A stretch of 24,992 nucleotides of DNA from Chara braunii (taxonomy: Eukaryota; Streptophyta; Charophyceae; Charales; Characeae): the NCBI GenBank assembly GCA_003427395.1, contig BFEA01000014.1, positions 6,649,352 through 6,674,343 on the forward strand. Reading direction: 5' to 3'. A model generated the notes under the pieces. It was not told the origin of the DNA. It did not search any database and was given only the letters and a program-made list of their open reading frames with translations. A program made the position numbers and the translations under genes. Each line of letters starts with the position of its first letter. The stretch's first letter is position 1. Of the stretch, positions 1-8,363 are shown in pieces.

Positions 1-967
1 CACTCCCTTACGAGAGCAAGGATCGCTATATTATTACGCACAAGGCCTCAGAGCCTCCTACCTTCAGGGGTTATGGTATCACAGAATATCTGGAGAAGTG
101 GGAGCTTCACGCCAGTCGGAGTCAGTGGTCGGAGGAAGAGATTATAGAAAACTTCCTATTTGATGTGGACCCAAGTCTTGGTTGGGAAGTTAAGGAAGCT
201 CGACCGAAGGATGGGAAATGGACTACGTACAAGGAAAACCGTGTTGAGCATTACAAATTGGAGGATAACAAGTATTTCATCAAGGACCTTGAAACAATGA
301 CTCAAGATGAAGATGAGAGCGTACGGGCATTTGGGATGCGTTCCCAAAAGATCTCCGACGTGCTGATGAAGAAGGGGAAGATCTCAGAGGTCGAGCGCTG
401 TACTATCTTCATCGGACACTTGTCCAAAGGTAGGCAAAAGAGTATACTTAGAGATCTTCCGCGTGACAGGCTTGATTTCCCAGAAGTCATAAAGCTCGCG
501 ATAAAGACAGAGGCAGACGATTACAAGGACTTGGTGTGGAGAGGGATGAGGAGACGTGACTTCTCTCTCTACAAGGAGTATGCCACTGATAGATGTCCTG
601 ATTTCAAGGATTATCCCTGGTCGGAGAAGAATGAGGCCGTGGTTGAGGAAGTGAAGGAGATACGGAACATGGTGAAAGGATTAACAAGACAGGTTACAGA
701 GATTGTGACCATTACAGGGGCCACGGCCTACGGGAACAAACCTGGAGGGCCCTATTCACTTCGCTGGGACCGTAGGAACAACGATTCCTGGAGAAGTGTC
801 GAGGATAGAAATCCCCGGACGCTGACTGATTATCGTGCTAGCGGAAGAGAGAGAGACGATGAGCCATGGCGACGTAGGGACGATGAGATAGACCGCGACC
901 GCAGAGATAGCGAACTGTTTGTGCGAGCAAGGAGGCTAGATGATTACCCTCGAAGCCCTCGCTATGA
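1..967 (+). pseudogene. gag: Gag capsid region (partial, 5' end outside window)
   Basis: This frame (codons from base 3) is open from the window edge, so the true start lies upstream. It reads as a retrotransposon Gag/capsid domain: a helix-rich stretch with the segment ITEYLEKWELHA near bases 80-120, many charged residues, and a helical region to about base 700, followed by an Arg/Asp-rich linker (about 780-960) typical of the step from capsid to nucleocapsid. Capsid packages element RNA into cytoplasmic virus-like particles. The frame stays open to 1226, but after about 967 sensible Gag sequence, including the zinc knuckle, continues in the frame one base back. That implies a one-base deletion near 960-975. 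No slippery heptamer is present there, so I treat it as damage. Family assignment rests on position and general character, not on a diagnostic capsid motif. Confidence 0.75.
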
Positions 968-2530
968 GGCCGGAATGATTCGCGAGGGCGGTATGAGCAA
1001 GGAGGGTCTGGAGGAGACCGGCGCAACGATTTGCGCGGACGAAATGAGAGAGGGGGATATGGCGTCTCATCAGAACCATATCCTAAGTCGCCTAACCCCA
1101 AGGCCGTCAGGAGTTCGATCTCTAGAGGCGCAGACGATAGGCCATCTACTCCCAGGAACTCATGTGTCTACTGTAGAGGAGAAGATCATATCAAGAGGGA
1201 TTGCCCGGTCCTCAAACGGGCAATAGATGAGGGACTTGTCGTGCTTGACGACCGGAAGTACGTCAAGTGGGCAGATGATCTGGGAGATGTATCGATGTTT
1301 CCTTCGATGAAGGAGAATGTCGAAGCAAGGAGAATAAAGACGAGTAAGGGAATGGAGCCGTTCAGGAGCCAGAGCATCAAGATAATCTTTGAGGGAGATA
1401 TCGCGACCACACCCATAAGGGTGGCAGCCACCAAGTCGGCAAGAGGGTCTACATCGAAGAAGACTGACACGGATTACGTGATGACGGAGAAGGACGTGCA
1501 GCGAGTCGATAGAGAGGAGGTTATCCTTTCGCCGCGAAAGAGGGGAGTGAAGAAGTTCTTAATGAAGAGTTCGCTGGACGAGATTGACACGGTTGAACCA
1601 TTGAGGCGGGCCCTTCGGCAACCAATGCAGTGTTCTATTCTGGAGTACCTGGCGGCATCGAAGCCGGCTCGTGATGAATTACAGATGATCACGCGGAAGA
1701 CTCGCATACCTCTATCAGAGGAGAGTCAGGGGGCCCCTAAAGTGGAAGCTTCTAAAGTAGCGGTAACGGGGGTGACTGCCACAACGGATCGCATGACGAC
1801 AGTCCTTCTCGATGGGATGGAGGGTGTGCCTCCAGACAAGTTTTATATACTTGGTAGCGGGGCCGTAGAGACGATTATAAACGATGGAGCGATACTCGAT
1901 GCTGTGATTGATAACGGCAGTGAGGCTGTCATCATAGACGAGGACCTGGCAGTACAAGTTGGACTGGGCCTCGATAGNTCATACCTATTCGAGATAGAGA
2001 CGGCTGATGGGAGAAAGCAACAGATCACTGGGGTTTGTCACAAGGCAGCCATAGAGGTCCAAGGGGTAAGAGTGACCCTGCCTGTCTTTGCAGTCAAGAA
2101 CTGTAGCTCCGACCTGCTCTTGGGTCGGACGTGGTTGAGCCACGTGCGTGCGGTGACGATAGAGCGACCTAATGGGAGCCAAACATTGTCCATTAGAAAG
2201 CCAGACGGGACGCGGGTGATGATTGAGACAGTGAAGCCTCGGGACCCGAGGAACAGAGCAGCTCTCGCTGTGGGTGCAAGACCCAGTGATCAGATTAAGT
2301 CGTTACCTATCTCCGGCCGCGCGGTGCGATTTCACGAGAAGAGATTCGGACCAGTGCTTACAGAGGAAGAAGGTCGGATCGTGGAGGTGGAAGATTTAGG
2401 GAGTCGGCTAATAGTGGACGGCAACTCGTACCCAAAGGAAAGAGATGAGGAATTTGGCGGTGTGGTATCCGTGTCTTTTTTAAGGGCACGGCCCCCTCTG
2501 GGGGGCTACCCAAGCGACACAAGCGAGTAG
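968..2530 (+). CDS. gag-pro: Gag nucleocapsid (CCHC) plus aspartic protease frame
   Basis: Open without a stop from 968 to the TAG at 2528-2530, apart from one unread base at 1978. It starts with a Gly/Arg-rich stretch, then one CX2CX4HX4C zinc knuckle at 1163-1204 (CVYCRGEDHIKRDC), which binds element RNA. A linker of about 200 residues leads to a retropepsin-like protease: IDNGSEAVII with the putative catalytic Asp at 1910-1912, and later LLLGRTWL near 2117-2140, matching the second conserved hydrophobic-Gly motif of the fold. The usual D-S/T-G is D-N-G here; whether that is family-typical or damage cannot be told. The protease would cut the Gag-Pol polyprotein. The frame ends 16 codons after a slippery site at 2476-2482, from which RT would be reached by -1 slippage. 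It is joined to the upstream capsid frame only through a one-base disruption. Confidence 0.85.
   Translation, partial: GRNDSRGRYEQGGSGGDRRNDLRGRNERGGYGVSSEPYPKSPNPKAVRSSISRGADDRPSTPRNSCVYCRGEDHIKRDCPVLKRAIDEGLVVLDDRKYVKWADDLGDVSMFPSMKENVEARRIKTSKGMEPFRSQSIKIIFEGDIATTPIRVAATKSARGSTSKKTDTDYVMTEKDVQRVDREEVILSPRKRGVKKFLMKSSLDEIDTVEPLRRALRQPMQCSILEYLAASKPARDELQMITRKTRIPLSEESQGAPKVEASKVAVTGVTATTDRMTTVLLDGMEGVPPDKFYILGSGAVETIINDGAILDAVIDNGSEAVIIDEDLAVQVGLGLDXSYLFEIETADGRKQQITGVCHKAAIEVQGVRVTLPVFAVKNCSSDLLLGRTWLSHVRAVTIERPNGSQTLSIRKPDGTRVMIETVKPRDPRNRAALAVGARPSDQIKSLPISGRAVRFHEKRFGPVLTEEEGRIVEVEDLGSRLIVDGNSYPKERDEEFGGVVSVSFLRARPPLGGYPSDTSE
2476..2506 (+). promoter_or_regulatory. Candidate programmed -1 ribosomal frameshift signal
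   Basis: The heptamer TTTTTTA at 2476-2482 lies exactly in phase with the Gag-protease frame (T | TTT | TTA), the X XXY YYZ arrangement also used at the HIV-1 gag-pol junction. After an 8-nt spacer (2483-2490), GCCCCC (2491-2496) can pair with GGGGGC (2501-2506) across the 4-nt loop TCTG, a six-pair all-G-C stem. A -1 slip moves reading into the RT frame, open from here to 2997, while unslipped ribosomes stop at 2528-2530. Slippery sequence, phase, spacer and stem all fit. Function is inferred; since the element has true frameshifts elsewhere, chance remains possible. Confidence 0.7.
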
Positions 2531-3672
2531 CTCAAAAAGTTAAGCCAGCGGCGGTGGGCCGCGAGCGATCGGCACTGGAAGGGATATCAGAAGAAGAGAT
2601 CGCGAAAGAAATCAAAGAAAGAAAGAAAAAGGAGCCACAACGCCTAACGGAAGAGAGAATAGCAGGGATGGACATCGGAGATGGAAATCTGACCCCACAG
2701 GAGCGAGAACGTGTGATAGAAATCCTGAAGACATGTGATAAGGCCATAGCTTTTAGTGACGCGGAGCGAGGTAGGATTGACCCTCGATACACTAAGCCAG
2801 CAATGATTTATACGATACCACATGTTCCCTGGAACGACGCGGGATGGAAATACGCCCAGAAGGAGAAGGAAGAAGTAATCGTCTTCCTGAAAGAAAAAAT
2901 GGTTTCCTACGTTGCGGAGCCGTCTGATAACGCTTATGCAAATCGATGGTTCTTCCTACGAAAGTCGAATGGCAAGATCCGATGGATCCAGGACCTTTAG
3001 AAGGTCAACGCGGTGACGATACGAGACGTGGGCTCCGTGCCACACGCCGATTTACTAGCAGAAGGCGCAGCAGGTAGGTCGATCTATTCGGTCTGTGATC
3101 TGTTCTCAGGCTATGATGAGGTACCGCTTGACCCTAGGGACAGACACCTCACGGCTATGCATACGTCATTGGGACTAATTCAAATGATGGTTGTCCCTAT
3201 GGGTTGGACTAATGGGGTAGCCATTTTTCAGAGAGTCATGGTAGCCGTCCTCAAGGACTTCATCCCTGATAAGGTTGAAGTTTTTCTGGATGACTTTCCT
3301 ATAAAAGGGCTAGTAGACAGGGATGAGACAGAGGTTATACCTGGAGTTAGAAGATTCGTCGAGCAACACCTAAAAGACATTTGCGCGGTACTCGAGCAGC
3401 TGGACGATGCGAATTTAACAGTCAGCGGAACCAAGAGCCGATGGGCCGTCTCGACTATTAAGATCTTGGGTTTTATCTGTGACTCGAGAGGACGCCGAAC
3501 AGATCCGGCGAAGTTAGACAAACTTCTGAACTGGCCCTCACCGTTACATAGCCCAACCAAGGTCCGGCAGTTTCTAGGAGTGGTAGGTTACTGGCGTATA
3601 TTCATACGGGGGTATGCGGAGAAGGCTGAGCCGTTGAGGTTACTCCTTCGAAAGACAGAAAACTTCTATTGA
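2482..3672 (+). pseudogene. pol: Reverse transcriptase domain of Pol, two premature stops
   Basis: Read in the frame -1 to Gag-protease. A charged linker leads to the RT fingers: WFFLRKSNGKIRWIQDL at about 2947-2997. The next codon is TAG (2998-3000) where related elements have a residue before KVNAVTIRD, so a C-to-T change of a Gln codon is the simplest explanation. The palm follows with the first catalytic Asp in CDLFSGYDEV (Asp codon 3097-3099) and the catalytic pair in VFLDDF (3283-3294), F-x-D-D in place of the more usual Y-x-D-D. The thumb/connection has ILGFICDSRG and VRQFLGVVGYWR, both typical of Ty3/Gypsy. TGA at 3670-3672 probably replaces a Trp codon before RNase H. The enzyme would copy element RNA to DNA inside cytoplasmic particles; with two stops this copy cannot make it in full. 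Confidence 0.95.
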
Positions 3673-4398
3673 AATTCTTCGCAGGAACTTGCTATACAAG
3701 AACTTAAAGACGAATTTAAGGAAGGAGGACGCGTGTTGGGTGTGCCATTCTTTGACGATGAGACCAAGAGACCCTTCATAGTGTTCACGGATGCTGGACT
3801 ATGTTCAGTGGGTGGTTTGCTGTCTCAGAAGGACGCCGGAGGGAAGGAAAGACCGTTAAGATTTGAGAGTAGGGCACTTAATACGGCTGAGCGTAACTAC
3901 AGTCAATTCAAGAAGGAAGTGTTAGCTGTTCTCCGGTGTCTAGACACGTTCAGACACTATATCTATGGGCGACGGTTCATCTTGAGAGTAGACTCCACCG
4001 CAGTTGCCTCTGTCCTCCAGAAGGACTTTAGTCTGACGGACCCGACCATCGTCCGATGGTTAATACGGATTCGGCTATATGATTACACGGTTGAAAGAGT
4101 ATTTGGTACTAAAAATGCCGTGGCAGATGGACTTTCACGCATCCCTCTCGAGCGTCCGATAGTAGCTGGGGCTCTGACAATGGCAGAGCCAAGGCCCGCC
4201 GAGAGATTTCTAGCTAATCTTTACGAGGGCAAGTACCGAATAATCGGACTACACCTGACGGGAGAGGAGAGTCAACACTCAGAAATCCGGAGGCAAGCAG
4301 CCCAGTACTGCCTTAGAGCGGGCCACCTTTTCCGAAGGCCAGTAAGGTCGGGAATGCCCTTACGAGTAGTTTGTGATCCTGAGGGAGACAGACAATAG
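3673..4398 (+). pseudogene. pol: RNase H domain of Pol and start of the integrase linker
   Basis: Same frame as RT, directly after the TGA at 3670-3672. It carries the RNase H fold of Ty3/Gypsy Pol with all expected acidic residues: VFTDAG (Asp codon 3790-3792), FKKEVLAV (Glu), LRVDSTAVA (Asp) and AVADGLSR (Asp). SRALNTAERNYSQFKKE and FRHYIYGRRF are characteristic of the family. RNase H removes the RNA strand during reverse transcription. The C-terminal 80 residues (YCLRAGHLFRR, VCDPEGDRQ) match the linker before the integrase zinc-binding domain. The TAG at 4396-4398 arises because one base is missing: integrase sequence resumes at 4395 in the frame one base back, probably a lost A in the AA at 4394-4395. 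Confidence 0.93.
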
Positions 4399-4481
4399 TT
4401 GCGGAACTTCACGATGGGGTAGTCGGAGGACACAGGGGAGTTAAAGGAACCTACGAAAAGATACGCCGGTATATCTTTCAC
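4395..4481 (+). pseudogene. int: Integrase N-terminal zinc-binding domain, cut off
   Basis: The first half of an HHCC (H2C2) zinc-binding domain is readable: LHDGVVGGHRG with the two His codons at 4410-4412 and 4431-4433, then KGTYEKIRRYIFH. In Ty3/Gypsy integrases this is followed by a W/Y-rich stretch and a CxxC pair. Here family similarity stops at about 4470-4481 and the DNA becomes strongly AT-rich. The two Cys and the first two catalytic acidic residues of the DDE core are absent from the window. The domain would help integrase bind the ends of the element's DNA copy. Confidence 0.85.
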
Positions 4482-5340
4482 TTTACTTTTTCTTGCAATT
4501 CATTGACATTATAAACATCTTTTCTTATTGTACCTATATCTATTCTTCATATATGCAATGTATCCATGGCTGAGCGGTTAAAGCGCCCAACTCATAATTG
4601 GAGAATTCGCAGGTTCGAATCCTTCTGGATGCATCAAATCAATCAAATAAGTATCAGGATATACAAACAAAACAAAGGTTATTTGTAATTCACCTTTAAT
4701 TGAATTGGATCCTCATTTTTTTATAGGAACAAGAATACATAATACTCAATGTTAATGAAGAGTTCAAAGAATATCTTTAATGACTAATATTCATTTAATT
4801 TTTAATTATATGCAATGTTGCTTTATTGTTTATATTTACTGTAAAGAAGATTGATTGCATAATAATTTGATTATTTATTCTTCANTNTAATTATGAGTAG
4901 TCTACAACAAAACTATGAAAATAGACAAAGAATACACTAGAAACATAAAAAATAGGTTTAGATTAAGTTTTTTAGTNTTTATCTGTTAAAAAAATCCAAT
5001 TCTTTTATTAATTCATTTTTACTCCTACTAAGATACTCGATAATGATAAAAAATTGATTGAATCTAAGACATCTTTATGGGTCCTCTGACTTCCAATAGG
5101 TACATCAAACAAACCAATTGGATCTCGCCGGTATCACCTATAGGCTTTAACGTTGTAAGTTGTTGTTTAGTCACCTGTCCCCCAATCAATATCAATAGAT
5201 GGGTAATCAACTCCCATACGGTCAGTATCCGCCGATTTTGACCTTACCACTTAGTTTCAATGGCAGGCAGGAAGTAAAACAAACAGCGTACATTCGCGCG
5301 CTTCCCCACGTATAGTATAATATAAAATACGGGTTAACTG
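4482..5340. other. AT-rich insert in integrase, plastid-like at least around the tRNA
   Basis: Composition changes abruptly from the balanced retroelement to very AT-rich DNA with long A and T runs, and integrase similarity resumes only at about 5354. The insert contains a plastid-type trnI(CAU). The integrase interval expected here (roughly 170 residues of the DDE core) is missing, so this is a replacement rather than a clean insertion. No target-site duplication is visible. The left edge at 4470-4482 is fairly sharp. The right edge is vague, because 5080-5340 is less AT-rich and matches neither the element nor any plastid gene I recognise. Ambiguous bases at 4885, 4887 and 4977 lie inside. 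Alternatives are a nuclear plastid insertion (NUPT), another organellar fragment, or an assembly join. Confidence 0.6.
4560..4633 (+). tRNA. trnI-CAU: plastid-type tRNA-Ile(CAU), probably a transferred copy
   Basis: The sequence closely resembles plastid trnI(CAU), whose anticodon C is modified to lysidine so that it reads AUA. Acceptor arm GTATCCA (4560-4566) pairs with TGGATGC (4626-4632), with one T-G wobble at the second pair. The D arm contains GAGCGGTTAAAGC. The anticodon loop CTCATAA carries CAT at 4593-4595. The T arm GCAGG/CCTTC around TTCGAAT has one C-T mismatch where the plastid gene normally pairs, and the discriminator base is A at 4633. CCA is not encoded. The mismatch fits a copy no longer under selection, though a live divergent organellar gene cannot be excluded. 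Confidence 0.9.
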
Positions 5341-5353
5341 TAGGACGCTTTGA

Positions 5354-6235
5354 TCCGAAAGTGAATCCAAGTCGAACTCCCCAGTAGAGAGGGGACACCA
5401 GACTCTGATAGCGTCACTGTCCAAGTGGTGCAAGGGTAAGGACAGTGATTGGCCACTATATTTTCGATACGCAATATGGGCGGACAACGTCACGGTCCGG
5501 GCTAGTACCGGATACCCACCGTACACCTTGTGGTTTGGGCGACATTGTCCGCTTCCCATAGAGTTTCACGTCGACAGCTGGACAACCGTCGACTGGGCAG
5601 AGGAGATGTCCAGAGAGGAACTCTTAGCTGCCCGAACAAGACAGATAGCCTACGGGTTGGAAGACAACCTCATGACAGCAGCCGATTGTCTGGCGGCGGA
5701 AAGCGACAAGAGTAAAGAGAGATGGGATAAGAACGTCCGAATCAGGAAAGAGAGGGTGAGCGTAGGAGATCTGGTCCTTCTCTACGACGCGGCACTGGAG
5801 AGGACCTGGACCGGAAAGCTTGCCAATAGATGGATGAGACCTTACAGAGTGGTTGAGGCACTTGACTGGGGTGCATATATGATAGCAGAACTAGACGGAT
5901 CTAAGTGGAAGGACCGAGTGGCGGGGGCTAGGTTAAAGCTGTTTAGGCCCAGGCCCACGCCCGCTTTATCGCTAACCAGCCCGAAAGGGAAAGGGAAAGC
6001 CATGATGGAGGATGGAGCCCCCTTGAGGCAATTCAAGGCAAAGGAGAGTTCCAAAAAAAGGAAAAGAATAGAGAAGAGAAAGGTCAAAGGGTTAGCTTTA
6101 GGAAGAGAGAAGAGATGGTTATTCGTACTCAAGCGAGCTAGACGGAGAGTTCGCGTTAGACGTACTGGCGGGTCGATACTATTCTCGGGGCAAAGACAGA
6201 AGAAAAAGAGGATCATGCCGAGACAAAAAACCTAG
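5354..6235 (+). pseudogene. int: Integrase catalytic end and C-terminal GPY/F-type domain
   Basis: Open from the codon after a TGA at 5351-5353 to the TAG at 6233-6235. It begins in the last part of the integrase core: NSPVERGH (5375-5398) contains the Glu that closes the DDE triad in this family, then LSKW, YFRYAIWADNVTV, TGYPPYTLWFGR and PLPIEFHVDSW, all standard Ty3/Gypsy integrase landmarks. A helical stretch is followed by VGDLVLLYDAAL and TGKLANRWMRPYRVVE, a GPY/F-type DNA-binding domain in which the usual Gly of GPY is Arg. AYMIAELDGSKW and KLFRPRP close the conserved part. The last 75 or so residues are Lys/Arg-rich and of unknown role. No chromodomain is seen. The upstream core is lost, so the enzyme is inactive. 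Confidence 0.9.
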
Positions 6236-6720
6236 AAACAAGAGAATCAAGAAGCATCTTCTTAGCCCCAGGACTCGTAACAAACTTAAACATAAGACAA
6301 TTGAGCGCCGACGTGGGTGTCCTTTACGGGCCATAACCCTGAAGCTCATCCGCTTCGTCTGACGTAAGTTGCTAGGGCTCGACGGGGGCGTCGAGAAGTG
6401 GTCTGGGCTAACTGTCAGGCGGCCACAAGCAGTGCGCCGCCTGAAATCAACGGTCTTGGGAGTTAGGCGCGAAGACGAGTCTGAGTTTTGACGGTACTCT
6501 GGTTAGACCAGGCGGCGGAGATTAGGGGACCTCAGGGCGCCCTTGATTTTGGGCGCGCTGGACCTTACGGGTAACCCTAAAAAATGGCACTCGGCACATC
6601 AACGGACCGTCATTTCCGGCCGTTCAGAGGGTTAGACCCGAATTGGCCTGCCTCGAGGGGGCTTCGCGGGGACTAACCCCGGTGCGACGTTCTTTGCAGC
6701 GTATGATCGAGGTCAAAATA
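6236..6720. other. GC-rich 3' non-coding region of the retroelement, possible LTR
   Basis: No open frame of note. It is GC-rich compared with what follows and contains strong hairpins: CTCGACG (6378-6384) with CGTCGAG (6389-6395) round a GGGG loop, and GCGCCC (6537-6542) with GGGCGC (6551-6556). Its position after integrase makes it the likely 3' UTR and 3' LTR. Without the 5' LTR in the window no terminal repeat can be matched, so the LTR label is an inference. Confidence 0.4.
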
Positions 6721-7179
6721 GCGCCTAAAAGTTTTGTCATTTTTGGTATCTAAATCAAAGATGGGAGAAGAGATTGAGAACAGTAGGAGAAACAAAAAAT
6801 TGGATTGCAATTCGCGAATTAGCCAGATAGTCATGTACCAAGCAAGTAACACAATGCACCAAAGATATAATCCAAGTAAGGGCAATACAATGAACTTGCG
6901 TGCCAATGTCGACATTCTATGGTCACACTAACACAACATTCAATGTTGGTCCTACAGTTTGTCGCCCAGCGCCCAGCCTACACTACTTAGCCTATCTATG
7001 CCTATCTACGTTCACGCGACTGCATCACAACAAGTTGAAGATTAATGTACATGACGTAATCACCAATGCAGATCGCCAGCGTACACTACGTACGTTCTCT
7101 TTTTTTTCTCATCACCCTTGACTTCCTTACAGTATGCATCCCCGACACCCAAGGATCCCTTGAATTGAACGCATACAGA
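6721..7179. other. No gene recognised
   Basis: Balanced-composition sequence with only short accidental frames. A stretch at about 6960-7010 (CGCCCAGCGCCCAGCC, then a CTAC-rich tail) resembles segments at 18528-18575 and 21377-21430, so a fragment of the 18-21 kb repeat family probably lies here. Confidence 0.4.
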
Positions 7180-7246
7180 TAGTAATATACTTTCCTTGTT
7201 TTAGTGGTAGGTTCTTTTGATTTAGTTCATCCTTTTAATGGGAGCA
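7180..7246 (+). repeat. Core repeat, copy 1 (diverged)
   Basis: Matches the dispersed core whose consensus runs from TAGTGTATATTTCCT through GTTTTAGCGGAAGATTCATT to TCGATTTTGCTCATCC and TATCGATGGA. Here TTTCCTTGTTTTAGTGG and GTTCATCCTTTTAATGG are readable. Confidence 0.6.
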
Positions 7247-7293
7247 CCCTAAAGCCTTTAGCGGAATCAGTACTCTCACAGACAATCACAAGC

Positions 7294-7362
7294 GTAGTAG
7301 TGTACGTTTTCATGACTTAGTGGTAGATTTCGTTCGATTTTAGCTCATCCTATCGAAGAAAT
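7294..7362 (+). repeat. Core repeat, copy 2
   Basis: TAGTAGTGTACGTTTTC, TTAGTGGTAGATTTCG and TTAGCTCATCCTATCGA follow the core in order and spacing. A short CT/CA-rich stretch lies just upstream, as in better copies. Confidence 0.65.
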
Positions 7363-7414
7363 CTGTCGCGGGATCGAAGACTTGTCATTCCTCGTCACGA
7401 TTCGTCCCCTATAT

Positions 7415-7475
7415 GCAGCATACTGGGATCACAACCCAGGACACTACAGGCACAAACGAGCATTCTAATAAGTCA
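7415..7475 (+). repeat. Fragment shared with the exon-like segment at 8059
   Basis: The stretch GACACTACAGGCACAAACG and its flanks match 8089-8120 (GATACGACAGGCACAAGCG) at roughly four bases in five, same orientation. In one frame both read D-T-T-G-T. The intervening sequence is unrelated. No gene can be proposed. Confidence 0.5.
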
Positions 7476-7741
7476 GGATTGACGATCCTACCTCCCGACA
7501 CCATTGGCAGTGGCATTTCTATAACACACAAGTCTCCGCCCTCTCGTGCGGTAAGCAGCGGATGCAGGGTCGGGGCCTCCTAGCTCTTACTACTTCTCAT
7601 ACTTCTTCCAATACCTTCCTTTCAATCGCCCCCGCCTTTCTCACTACCTCTCATAATTCCTTCAATACCTCGTAGTTCTCTTCCGTCTGTTCCCCAGAAG
7701 TACTTAGTTGTGATTGTCGCTGGTTTGAGGATTTAGAATTT

Positions 7742-7870
7742 GACAGCAATAACAACAATAATAAGAATAGTAAAACTAATAATAGTAATAATAATAATAA
7801 TAATAGTATAGGTAATAATAATAATAATAATAAAAATAAAAATAATAACAACAATAGTATTAACAAAATA
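7742..7870. repeat. Imperfect (AAT)n microsatellite
   Basis: Runs of AAT interrupted by AAC, AGT and AAAAT. The long Leu-rich frame on the minus strand here is a product of the repeat, not a gene. Confidence 0.95.
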
Positions 7871-8058
7871 ACGGTAGTGTTAGTGATTATGGTTGTATAG
7901 AGCTATCTCCCCGGTTCGATGCAAGTGTTGTAGGAGATTTATATGCCAATTGCCACTGAACGTACCCACAGAACTTGACGAAGCAAATCCAAGAACGATA
8001 GCACTCGTGGCCCATGATCTGGACGCAGTGGAATCGTAACGCAACGTGATCCGTCACG

Positions 8059-8208
8059 ATGTGCAACAATTCGAAATCACAGCACGGAGATACGACAGGC
8101 ACAAGCGTGCATTTCATCAACCCGGATAGTGATGACGCTGTCGTTACAATGCATTCGACGGATGCATTGTTACCCTTCGGATATAGTAAGCAACTGAAAC
8201 AGGTAAGA
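8059..8208 (+). repeat. Exon-like segment ending in a splice-donor-like site
   Basis: An ATG-led frame begins MCNN and contains NPDSDD. The segment at 21189 begins MCNN and contains RPDSRD, and the one near 19160 contains TPDSRD with similar spacing, so these are related copies on the same strand. The frame runs to AACAG|GTAAGA (cut before 8203), after which a pyrimidine-rich tract, a CA-rich tract and a core repeat follow. Whether it was ever an exon is unknown. No function can be assigned. Confidence 0.5.
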
Positions 8209-8237
8209 TCCACATTCACTCTCTTTATATCTCCTCT

Positions 8238-8363
8238 TTCTCACACACCCACATACACACACCCACATACACTCACAACCAAATAAACAAGTGTGACAGT
8301 GTATACTTCCTTGTTCTAATAGCAAATTCATTCTATTTTGTTTATCCTATATATGAAAATACG
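8238..8363 (+). repeat. CA-rich tract plus core repeat, copy 3
   Basis: A (CA)-rich tract (8238-8280) is followed by the core (8295-8363): CAGTGTATACTTCCTTG, AGCAAATTCATTC and TTTTGTTTATCCTATATATG. This copy sits 90 bases downstream of the donor-like site at 8203 and is the clearest + strand example of the order donor, CT, CA, core. Confidence 0.7.

Larger units (their letters stand above)
1..6720 (+). mobile_element. Ty3/Gypsy LTR retrotransposon, 5'-truncated and decayed
   Basis: Coding remnants occur in the order Gag, CCHC knuckle, aspartic protease, RT, RNase H, integrase. Integrase after RNase H is the Ty3/Gypsy (Metaviridae) order and excludes Copia. The left end is already inside Gag, so the 5' LTR and primer-binding site are outside the window. 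The coding part ends at 6235 and is followed by about 480 bases of GC-rich non-coding DNA that may include the 3' LTR; no LTR terminus or polypurine tract can be fixed. Two nonsense codons, two single-base frame changes and an AT-rich insert of roughly 850 bp in integrase show that this copy is dead. The right boundary is approximate, placed where composition changes. Confidence 0.93.

Noticed and set aside
302-490. Antisense frames across the retroelement (also at 838-1101, 1186-1470 and 3228-3560)
   Set aside because: Shadows of Gag and RT coding sequence.
960-975. Programmed frameshift within Gag
   Set aside because: The frame moves by -1 but no X XXY YYZ heptamer is in phase near the change, so a one-base deletion is more likely.
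4390-4398. Programmed frameshift or stop read-through before integrase
   Set aside because: No slippery sequence or downstream stem is apparent; integrase resumes one base back exactly as after a single-base loss in an A run.
5080-5340. Plastid protein-coding fragment on the minus strand
   Set aside because: One minus frame reads for about 35 codons up to a stop, but I cannot match it to a plastid gene.
7651-7866. Minus-strand Leu-rich frame resembling a membrane protein
   Set aside because: Produced by the AAT microsatellite; no sequence beyond the repeat supports it.
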